Assembly: GCA_017885385.1 (NCBI GenBank)
Contig: JAFNGF010000160.1
Span: forward strand, 1 to 15,305
Direction: 5' to 3'
Source: Planctomycetota bacterium
GTDB lineage: Bacteria > Planctomycetota > Phycisphaerae > Sedimentisphaerales > Anaerobacaceae
DNA length: 15,305 bases
Below are positions 1 to 5,207 of this stretch, piece by piece. The notes beneath the pieces were generated by a model. It was given only the letters and a program-made list of their open reading frames with translations. It was not told the DNA's origin and made no database searches. Each line of letters starts with the position of its first letter. Positions within the stretch are counted from its first letter, which is position 1. Made by a program: the position numbers and the translations under genes.

Positions 1-745
1 GATGCCACTTAAGGGTCCACAGCTCTTTAAGTCCCACCTTCCTGACGGTCCAGTCGCAGAAGAGGCTGTTGACAAACCCATTGTGGCGGTCGACACAGAC
101 ACGGTTCATCTCATTTGTACCAGGCGTATCCCCCGGGCCGGCTTCCGTTGGCGGGGGCTGGTCGGTTTCCAGCGGCCAGGAGTCAACCCACCAGCTACCA
201 GTGAATACGGGAACATTGTTTGCATTTTTTTCGGCGGGCCGGCCCCAGTGCCGGGGTCTGCCCTGGGCATCTTTGTCCGCCCTGCCCCAGCCGTTCGTCC
301 GGTCTCCGGCCACTTTGGATGCGTAGATATTGAGTATCCAGCCGTTGAGGCCGTAGCTGCCGACATCATTGCCCGTTTCCCAGGCCGCATACGACCAGGT
401 ACCAGTGGGAATGCCGCCTTGGCTGCGCGTCTTCGTAGCCTGCGGACAAAGCCACATTTTTTCAGAGAAACCCCTTGTGGAGGGTCTCATGGTCTCCCGC
501 CAGAATTCGCCCGAACCCATGTTGTTTCGTGAGCCGTTAAGCTCACCGGTGAAGAAAAAGCCGTCGTTGTCGTCGCAATACAACGCGAATATAAGGCCCC
601 ACTGTTTCAGGTTGGCCAAACAAGTAGTTGCCCTTGCCTGTTTCCTTACCCGCTGCATTGCCGGCATGAGCATCGCCATCAGCAGTGCGATAATCGCGAT
701 GACCACCAAAAGCTCTATTAACGTGAACGCCCTTTGTTTAGCCAT
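1..745 (-). CDS. Prepilin-type (pseudopilin-like) protein, 3' end beyond window
   Basis: Runs without interruption for 248 codons from ATG at 745 to the window edge, so the C-terminus is missing. The N-terminus MAKQRAFTLIELLVVIAI is a class III prepilin signal: short basic leader, then a phenylalanine-started hydrophobic helix with the conserved Glu at +5 (cleavage inferred between A6 and F7). The middle is rich in Trp, Gly and Cys. Near the end of the visible part is HNGFVNSLFCDW, an H-X9-D box like the planctomycete H-X9-DG prepilin-associated domain but with Trp in place of Gly, followed by TVRKVGLKELWTLKWH. AAGGAA lies about 8 nt before the start. It is a paralog of the next gene, with both ends nearly identical and the middle divergent. 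Families of this kind are taken to be exported or anchored through a type II secretion/type IV pilus-like machine; the actual function is unknown. Confidence 0.9.
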   Translation of the reverse strand, partial: MAKQRAFTLIELLVVIAIIALLMAMLMPAMQRVRKQARATTCLANLKQWGLIFALYCDDNDGFFFTGELNGSRNNMGSGEFWRETMRPSTRGFSEKMWLCPQATKTRSQGGIPTGTWSYAAWETGNDVGSYGLNGWILNIYASKVAGDRTNGWGRADKDAQGRPRHWGRPAEKNANNVPVFTGSWWVDSWPLETDQPPPTEAGPGDTPGTNEMNRVCVDRHNGFVNSLFCDWTVRKVGLKELWTLKWH

Positions 746-798
746 GGTTCTATTCCTTACCATTATCTAAACTCATTACCCAATTTTATCTGTAAATA

Positions 799-824
799 CA
801 GCCGGATTATAGGACTGCCGGCTG
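799..824. repeat. Inverted repeat overlapping the -10 box
   Basis: CAGCCGG (799-805) and CCGGCTG (818-824) are perfect 7-bp complements separated by 12 nt. The perfect TATAAT box (minus strand, 811-806) lies inside the loop. It could act as an operator or as a weak terminator for the upstream prepilin gene, whose stop is 25 nt away; the run after the stem on the minus strand (TATTTA) is a poor U-tract, so termination is uncertain. Confidence 0.4.
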
Positions 825-834
825 GTTTTGTCCA
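806..834 (-). promoter_or_regulatory. Sigma70-type promoter of the first prepilin gene
   Basis: On the minus strand, -35 TGGACA (834-829), a 17-nt spacer and a perfect -10 TATAAT (811-806). A start near 799 gives a leader of about 54 nt before the ATG at 745. It lies between the stop of the upstream prepilin gene (849) and the start of the downstream one, so the two paralogs probably have separate transcription. Confidence 0.55.
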
Positions 835-848
835 GTAGATATTCTTCG

Positions 849-1658
849 TTAATAGTCCTTAAAGCGTCTCATCCATTCGGGCCAATCGGTATTCGTCACC
901 TGCCCGGCTTTGGTCCAGGGTCCGGCGGCCGGGTAGGTCCTGTGCCATTTCAGGGTCCACAGCTCCTTAAGTCCTATCTTTCTAACGGACCAGTCCAAAA
1001 AAGCGCCGCTTATAAATCCATTGTGGCGATTGATGCAGGCGCGTCTCATGTGCTGCGTGCCTTGCCATGCCATGTCTTCTGTTTCGGGAGGCGCGTCGGT
1101 GTGCCTGGGGAAGACATTGAATCGCAGGGCATCGAAAAATAGCGGCACATAACCTGCGCCCTTAACGTTGGTAGTCCGCCAGTTATTTACCGTCTCAAAA
1201 TTTTCATAAACAGTCGTATAGCTCGACGGGGGGTTTTCTACCCAGCCGTTTATTCCATAGCTGCCCCAATCACCTTCGGGTGCGAAACCTTCGCCGGTGA
1301 ATTTGCCCCAGGCTGCAAATGTGTTGAATCTACCTGTGAGGTTGCCGTTCACATCAAACAGCGGTTGGGTAGCTGTCGGACAGCAGCAGAATTCGTGGTC
1401 ATTACGGTAGTATGACCGTAGCGCGTTGAACCAATGGTATGTGTGGCCAGATCCGATACCTGCCTGGAAGCGGCCGTCATAGTTTTCGGTATACAGCGAA
1501 AAGTACAGGGCCCATTCTTTCACTCTTGTCTGACAGATGGTGGTCTTGGCTTGTAGTCTTACTCTCTGCAGTGCCGGCATGAGCATCGCCATTAATAGCG
1601 CGATTATCGCAATCACCACCAAAAGCTCTATCAGCGTAAAACCTTTTCGCCTGCTCAT
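849..1658 (-). CDS. Prepilin-type (pseudopilin-like) protein, complete
   Basis: 269 residues from MSRRKGFTLIELLVVI. The prepilin signal is canonical (basic leader, F at mature +1, E at +5, helix to about residue 30), and Gln/Arg-rich residues follow as in pseudopilins. The C-terminal part has HNGFISGAFLDW (H-X9-D box), then SVRKIGLKELWTLKWH, and ends EWMRRFKDY. This C-terminal block matches the neighbouring paralog almost residue for residue. An in-frame ATG at 1709 would add 17 residues, but it has no Shine-Dalgarno and would bury the prepilin leader, so 1658 is preferred; its own ribosome site is modest (GAAAGG about 12 nt upstream). It is probably membrane-inserted, processed by a prepilin peptidase and displayed or secreted; the substrate or partner is unknown. 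Confidence 0.9.
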   Translation of the reverse strand: MSRRKGFTLIELLVVIAIIALLMAMLMPALQRVRLQAKTTICQTRVKEWALYFSLYTENYDGRFQAGIGSGHTYHWFNALRSYYRNDHEFCCCPTATQPLFDVNGNLTGRFNTFAAWGKFTGEGFAPEGDWGSYGINGWVENPPSSYTTVYENFETVNNWRTTNVKGAGYVPLFFDALRFNVFPRHTDAPPETEDMAWQGTQHMRRACINRHNGFISGAFLDWSVRKIGLKELWTLKWHRTYPAAGPWTKAGQVTNTDWPEWMRRFKDY

Positions 1659-1963
1659 AGTTACGGTCAGCCTTTCTCTTTTGACGCCAAGAGTCTGCAA
1701 ACAAGACATTTCATAGGAGGTTCGAGTGACATCTTGTCATTGGAAATAACTTCAAACCTCTGGCTGCCAATTGAGATGCGCGATGCTAACGTAGTGTTCC
1801 GTTTATTCAGCATTTGTTGTAACTGTTTCTGCACTATTCTGCTGACAGGCCGACTAAGTTTCAGCCCCGCCGCCCTCCAGAAGTCATCGCCTGATCCGTC
1901 TTGGGCGGCGCAAGCGTCTTGCCGAGGACTCTTGTGCTCCTGGCAGCCTTTTCTTGTCGATTT
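1659..1963 (-). ncRNA. Structured leader RNA of the second prepilin gene
   Basis: A good promoter at 1970-1998 places the 5' end near 1963, about 305 nt before the ATG at 1658. The first 115 nt can form several helices: 1921-1944 (GCC-AGGA paired with TCCT-GGC, one bulge), 1910-1922 (GCAAG/CTTGC, 3-nt loop; shares two bases with the previous stem), 1868-1875 with 1903-1910 (8 bp, all but one pair G-C, 27-nt loop) and 1848-1866 (GGCTGA/TCGGCC with one G-U). No known riboswitch class was recognised; c-di-GMP-I was considered and its signature bases are absent. A 99-codon open frame (1963-1667) runs through it without a convincing start. No terminator was seen. Function is inferred only from the architecture. 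Confidence 0.4.
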
Positions 1964-1969
1964 TTAGCG

Positions 1970-1998
1970 ATTTTACCACGCGTGGCGGCTTCTGTCAA
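1970..1998 (-). promoter_or_regulatory. Sigma70-type promoter upstream of the prepilin leader
   Basis: On the minus strand, perfect -35 TTGACA (1998-1993), a 17-nt spacer and -10 TAAAAT (1975-1970), an almost consensus promoter. It is the only strong promoter-like site seen before the second prepilin gene, which it would reach after a 305-nt leader. Confidence 0.6.
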
Positions 1999-2270
1999 GG
2001 GCATAATCCCGTAATAACCCATTTTGAGGGGTTCTGAGGGTAATAATCCAGTTTCGTGCCGGCCTGCGGCAGTTCAGCATACGCCAGCATACGCCAGCGC
2101 CTGGGTAACGTGGGGTCGGCTGTTGGACGGCCGTTGGCTGGGAACATTATGCCGGCACTCCGGATGCGGGCCAAGAAATGCCACAATTATCAGGAAGTTC
2201 TGAATCCGGCTTGGTTTTTGACCGATAATCCAGTGTATAAGAATCTTGGGCCGTGTACGGAGATAGCCTC
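1999..2270. other. Intergenic region between the divergent prepilin and isomerase genes
   Basis: No convincing gene was seen. A 10-bp tandem duplication of AGCATACGCC lies near 2077-2096, and ATAATCCAGT occurs twice (near 2045 and 2225). A weak promoter for the isomerase may lie around 2211-2243 (a TTGACC and a TATAAG box, but at non-ideal spacing). Short open frames on both strands have no ribosome site or recognisable protein character. Confidence 0.4.
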
Positions 2271-3086
2271 ATGCGCATTAGGTATGCTGTTTCCACGATG
2301 GTTTTCTGGTGGCGTGAGCACCGCCTTTCTTTCGAGCAGGAGTGTCAATTCCTTAAATCGCTGGGCTTTGGGGTGGAATTATGGCCTACCATAGCAGGCC
2401 AGAACGAGTGCCGCTATGAGCGGCGGAATTGGCCCAGGCTGGAAGCTGCTACCGCCGATATGCTGGTGGCGATGCGCTCGCGCAACGACCAGCCCACATT
2501 AGAGCAGTGGGCCGAGCAAATCGAGTGTGCCAAGCTGCTCGCCGCAAATATCGTGGCTGACCTGCCAAGCCTTCGTATCCCAACCGGTTCTGAGCTTGAT
2601 GACTGCGATTTCGCAGCCGAAGTCGTGAAGATGGCCCAGGATAATGAAGTCAAATTGTGTATCGAAACGGGTCCCTTATCGACGCTCAAGCAGATGGGCG
2701 AGAAATTCGAGGCAGTATGGTATTGCCTGGACACCGGCTGCGCCAACGTCGACCGGCATTTTGGCTTCAAGCAGTACGTGGATGATTTAGGCGCCAGAGT
2801 GGCCCATTTGCATCTGACCGATAATTACGGCCAGGCGGACGACCACGAGCCGCCCGGCTTGAACGGCGGCATAGCCCGTGATAATTGGGACTACCTTCTG
2901 AATGCTTTGAGCGGATACGACAATGATGTAGTTGGATCGTTTGAGATGTGTCCTTGTACGCCCAGGGCGATGATACGCCAGGCCGGCGAGTTTTTGTTCG
3001 ACGTATTGAAATGGCCTAACCGACCGCCGAAGCGACCCGGCTGCGGCTCGGCCTACGCCGAGACGAGCACCGCGACGCCGGCGTAA
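2271..3086 (+). CDS. Sugar phosphate isomerase/epimerase-like TIM-barrel protein
   Basis: 271 residues from MRIRYAVSTMVFWWRE. GGAG at 2259-2262 with an 8-nt spacer fixes this ATG rather than the in-frame GTG at 2253. The xylose-isomerase-like TIM barrel (AP endonuclease family 2) is shown by strand-end motifs in the right order: IETG (Glu about 132), CLDTGCAN (Asp about 154), VAHLHLTD (His about 181) and SFEMCP (Glu about 225). These are the metal and catalytic positions of the family. The family usually has LDTGH; here the position after Gly is Cys. The last 20 residues are low-complexity (Pro, Gly, Ser, Thr) and probably lie outside the fold. The family isomerises or epimerises keto-sugars, inositols or hydroxypyruvate; the substrate cannot be assigned. 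It is followed by a strong terminator, so it is probably monocistronic. Confidence 0.82.
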   Translation: MRIRYAVSTMVFWWREHRLSFEQECQFLKSLGFGVELWPTIAGQNECRYERRNWPRLEAATADMLVAMRSRNDQPTLEQWAEQIECAKLLAANIVADLPSLRIPTGSELDDCDFAAEVVKMAQDNEVKLCIETGPLSTLKQMGEKFEAVWYCLDTGCANVDRHFGFKQYVDDLGARVAHLHLTDNYGQADDHEPPGLNGGIARDNWDYLLNALSGYDNDVVGSFEMCPCTPRAMIRQAGEFLFDVLKWPNRPPKRPGCGSAYAETSTATPA

Positions 3087-3163
3087 TACATGACCCGGCA
3101 TAGATACCTGCCGCCGGATAGTAATGCTGCCTCCCGCCCTTAGCGGGTGGATGAATATATAGG

Positions 3164-3206
3164 AAAGGCTAAGAGTAAACGGATTACTCTTAGCCTTTTA
3201 TTATTT
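3164..3206 (+). terminator. Rho-independent terminator after the isomerase gene
   Basis: A perfect 15-bp stem (3164-3178 with 3184-3198, core GGCTAAGAGTAA) closes a 5-nt ACGGA loop and is followed by TATTATTT. It lies 78 nt after the isomerase stop. A small upstream hairpin, CCCGC-CCTTA-GCGGG (3133-3147), precedes it. Confidence 0.85.
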
Positions 3207-3223
3207 CTCGGTGTGTTACTTGA

Positions 3224-3244
3224 CGTTTAGCCGTCGCCGGTACG
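3224..3244 (+). repeat. Left copy of 21-bp inverted repeat framing the CsgG-like gene
   Basis: Begins CGTTTAGCCG and ends CGCCGGTACG. Its reverse complement, with one mismatch in 21, is at 4154-4174, on the far side of the lipoprotein gene. Immediately outside is TACTTGAC (3217-3224, sharing one base with the repeat), also found just outside the right copy. Confidence 0.75.
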
Positions 3245-3352
3245 CCTGCCCTGAGCCTGCCGAACGGGGCGATGGCCGAACTTTGCCAACATACGGAGGT
3301 TGCTGGCCATTCTTCGGTGTGGTGCATCTGGCGAAAAAAGGGGAGAAAAACG

Positions 3353-3381
3353 TTGACAGTTCTGCGAGAATCATGTACAGA
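3353..3381 (+). promoter_or_regulatory. Possible promoter of the CsgG-like lipoprotein gene
   Basis: A perfect -35 TTGACA (3353-3358), a 17-nt spacer and a weak -10 TACAGA (3376-3381), about 50 nt before the start codon. The -35 is convincing; the -10 matches only three of six positions. Confidence 0.35.
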
Positions 3382-3432
3382 TTCAATCTCCTGTTGTTTT
3401 GTTTAATGGTTTTTTTCTGGGAGGTACAAGCT

Positions 3433-4092
3433 ATGAAGACCGTATGTGTATGCACATTACTGTCGGCTTTGGTTGTCGGCGGCTGCGCGACAGGCAAAGG
3501 TGAGAGTTACACCAGAGCCGGCTATGATTTCGGCCAGTTGAATAAGGTGGCCATTGTTGAGGTCTCCGGTGCAGTCGCTGGCGACGCAGCGAAGAACCAG
3601 ATTGGCGACTTCTTTGCAATGGAGCTTATGAAGAGAGGCTACACGGTTGTGGAGCGAGCCAAGGTGCAGGCATTGCTGAAAGAGCAAGAATTCCAGGCGT
3701 CCGACATAACGAGTGACGAAGGGGCTGCCAAAGCGGGAAAGATACTGAATGTGCCGGCGGTAGCGATTATCAGTATACCGACCTACAAAGAAAATATGAA
3801 CATGACAATTAAGATGGTAGACGTCCAGGATGCCAGCGTTCTATGGCTGGGCAGCGGCTTCGGCAGTACCGGTAAGACACTATCAACCGTTATAGGAGCT
3901 GCCGCGGGTGCTGCTGCCGGCGCTGTCATAGCCGGTGGTGACACAAGAGACAGGGTAGCGGGCGGAGTCATAGGTGGCGTCTTAGGTGGAGTCGCAGGAT
4001 ATGCTTTGTCGCCCCAGCAGGCTGAGCAAGTCCAGAAGCTAATCAAAAAGGTATGTGAAAACATGCCCTACAGATTTGTTATGAAAAAGTAG
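3433..4092 (+). CDS. CsgG-like outer-membrane lipoprotein with glycine zipper
   Basis: 219 residues from MKTVCVCTLLSALVVGGC. This is a lipoprotein signal peptide with the acylated Cys at about residue 18; GGGAGG (3419-3424) with an 8-nt spacer supports the start. Residues about 28-140 resemble the CsgG/HfaB family core: LNKVAIVEVSG, then FFAMELMKRGYTVVERAKV and the helix LLKEQEFQASD, which is a typical pattern for this family in many phyla. Residues about 153-190 form a glycine zipper (GAAAGAAAGAVIAGG and GGVIGGVLGGVAGY), likely membrane-embedded. True curli CsgG forms a secretion channel for amyloid subunits, but no csgA/B/E/F-like gene is present, so curli secretion is not claimed. The gene stands alone, framed by an inverted repeat. 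Confidence 0.82.
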   Translation: MKTVCVCTLLSALVVGGCATGKGESYTRAGYDFGQLNKVAIVEVSGAVAGDAAKNQIGDFFAMELMKRGYTVVERAKVQALLKEQEFQASDITSDEGAAKAGKILNVPAVAIISIPTYKENMNMTIKMVDVQDASVLWLGSGFGSTGKTLSTVIGAAAGAAAGAVIAGGDTRDRVAGGVIGGVLGGVAGYALSPQQAEQVQKLIKKVCENMPYRFVMKK

Positions 4093-4146
4093 TCCGCTAT
4101 CACTAACTGGGTGGTGGATTGGTTCTGCTGTCGCCCGTCATCGTAC

Positions 4147-4167
4147 CCGTCGCCGTACCGGCGGCGG
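4147..4167 (+). terminator. GC-rich hairpin between convergent genes
   Basis: CCGTCGCCG-TAC-CGGCGGCGG forms a 9-bp stem (one G-U) with a 3-nt loop in the 83-bp gap between the lipoprotein gene and the convergent UroD-like gene. No U-tract follows on either strand, so it may only be part of the inverted repeat or a barrier hairpin. It overlaps the second unit of a 12-bp tandem repeat at 4134-4145/4146-4157 (CCCGTCATCGTA, then CCCGTCGCCGTA). Confidence 0.35.
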
Positions 4168-4174
4168 CTAAACG
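4154..4174 (-). repeat. Right copy of 21-bp inverted repeat framing the CsgG-like gene
   Basis: Reverse complement of 3224-3244 with a single mismatch (C for T in the middle). It ends two bases before the stop codon of the UroD-like gene (4176-4178). TACTTGAC, the sequence outside the left copy, recurs at 4179-4186 within the last codons of that gene. Confidence 0.75.
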
Positions 4175-4175
4175 G

Positions 4176-5207
4176 TTATACTTGACCAACTGCCGACAAA
4201 AAGGCATTGATGTTTTCTGTTGGCACGCCGGGCGGCATACCGCCGCCGCAGGATAGGATAATCCGGCTTTTGTCCGGCACGGAATCGAGCGCCGCTTTTA
4301 CGCTGGCTCGCACATCATCAGGCGTGCCTGCTGCAAGCACATCGCGAGTGGGAATGTTGCCAAGCAGGGTAACGGTATTCTTTGTAAGTTTCTTCATCTC
4401 TGTGAGCGTGTGCCGGTAGCTGAAGTTGAAAAGGTTGACGCCGATGCCCGCAAGATATGGTGCGCACACCAGGCCGGCGGCATCGTTGTGGAAGAATCTG
4501 ACACTTACATCGAGCGATTGGAATATCCGCGCCAGGTAGGGCATCGCCATCTCCTTGAAATCGTCTTCGCCCAGAAAACCCACGATGTCATCGAGAATAA
4601 GTATGCCGTCGATGGATGGGAATGTTTCAGCCTGAAGTTTTAGCCAGTCAACAATAAAATCCGTCACGATGCCAAGCAGCGTGTGGGCCTCGTCCGGATT
4701 GGTGCGGATCGCCATAAGGAATTCTGTGCTATCGGCGATGAAACTGGCCACGTTCAACGGCCCACGCGAGACGGCGAACTTGACGGCGTGACCTTCCTGC
4801 TCGATTCTCTCCTGATAATGCTGCAGACGCTTCAGGACAAAGGGCGGCAATCCGTCCATTCTCGGATCGGGCGTGCGAAGTGAATGAACAGCCTTAATAT
4901 CGCCGATGACCTTTTCTGCGAAGGGGAATTCGTTCTCTCCCCACCGGCATTTGCAGCCAAAAGCGGATGGCTCGGTACACATACCGAATTCAGCCCAAAA
5001 GCCGGGCAGAAACATCACATCCGGGAATTGGCGGACGGCTTTAAGATTCGCCTCGAACCACAGTTGCTCGCCGGCGAAGTAGTCCATCATTGAGAGGCCC
5101 GCCCAGCCCGCAAGCCAGGGACTGTCGATAATGAACCCCACCGGCAGCGGTTCGAGCAGCTCGCCGTTTATAACAGTTAGCAGCTTTTCCCATTGCTCAT
5201 CCGTCAT
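4176..5207 (-). CDS. UroD/MtaA-superfamily protein, second copy in operon
   Basis: 343 residues; ATG at 5207 overlaps the TGA of the upstream membrane-protein gene (ATGA), so translation is probably coupled. The uroporphyrinogen decarboxylase/cobalamin-independent methyltransferase barrel is recognised from FAVSRGPLNVASFI (about 145-158), DGILILDDIVGFLGEDDF (about 200-217, with acidic pair D206-D207), RFFHNDAAG (His about 240), LLGNIPTRDVL and the C-terminal SCGGGMPPGVPTENI (Cys about 320). The length is normal for the superfamily. It lacks the Cys that follows His in the zinc-binding MtaA type, so its chemistry may differ from that of its partner (6934-7902), with which sequence similarity is low. 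Genuine heme-pathway HemE is unlikely: no heme genes are nearby, and the signature differs. It is the last gene of the operon. Confidence 0.82.
   Translation of the reverse strand: MTDEQWEKLLTVINGELLEPLPVGFIIDSPWLAGWAGLSMMDYFAGEQLWFEANLKAVRQFPDVMFLPGFWAEFGMCTEPSAFGCKCRWGENEFPFAEKVIGDIKAVHSLRTPDPRMDGLPPFVLKRLQHYQERIEQEGHAVKFAVSRGPLNVASFIADSTEFLMAIRTNPDEAHTLLGIVTDFIVDWLKLQAETFPSIDGILILDDIVGFLGEDDFKEMAMPYLARIFQSLDVSVRFFHNDAAGLVCAPYLAGIGVNLFNFSYRHTLTEMKKLTKNTVTLLGNIPTRDVLAAGTPDDVRASVKAALDSVPDKSRIILSCGGGMPPGVPTENINAFLSAVGQV

Larger units (their letters stand above)
3087..3432 (+). other. Intergenic region between isomerase and CsgG-like gene
   Basis: It contains the isomerase terminator (3164-3206), the left copy of the 21-bp inverted repeat (3224-3244), one copy of a dispersed repeat of the CCTGAGC-N-TCGAAGG type (3250-3267, here CCTGAGCCTGCCGAACGG) and the likely promoter of the lipoprotein gene. 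The reading frame of the lipoprotein stays open back to 3211, but that part encodes repeat-derived sequence and is not counted as coding. Confidence 0.6.

Noticed and set aside
1667..1963. Minus-strand 99-codon open frame in the prepilin leader
   Set aside because: No ATG near the start and no ribosome site; some helical character, so kept only as an alternative to the structured-RNA reading.
1848..1963. Known riboswitch (c-di-GMP-I, cobalamin, glycine, SAM)
   Set aside because: Helices are present, but the conserved bases of these classes were not found by eye.
1734..1967. Plus-strand 77-codon open frame
   Set aside because: No ribosome site, low protein character, and it is antisense to a strong promoter and leader.
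1995..2186. Minus-strand 63-codon open frame
   Set aside because: Overlaps the prepilin promoter, includes a short tandem repeat, and has no ribosome site.
3211..3432. Open upstream extension of the CsgG-like lipoprotein frame
   Set aside because: Contains the inverted repeat and a dispersed repeat; the lipoprotein signal peptide and GGGAGG both point to ATG 3433.
4176..5207. HemE (heme-pathway uroporphyrinogen decarboxylase)
   Set aside because: The motifs fit the wider superfamily; no heme genes are near, and two divergent copies lie in one operon.
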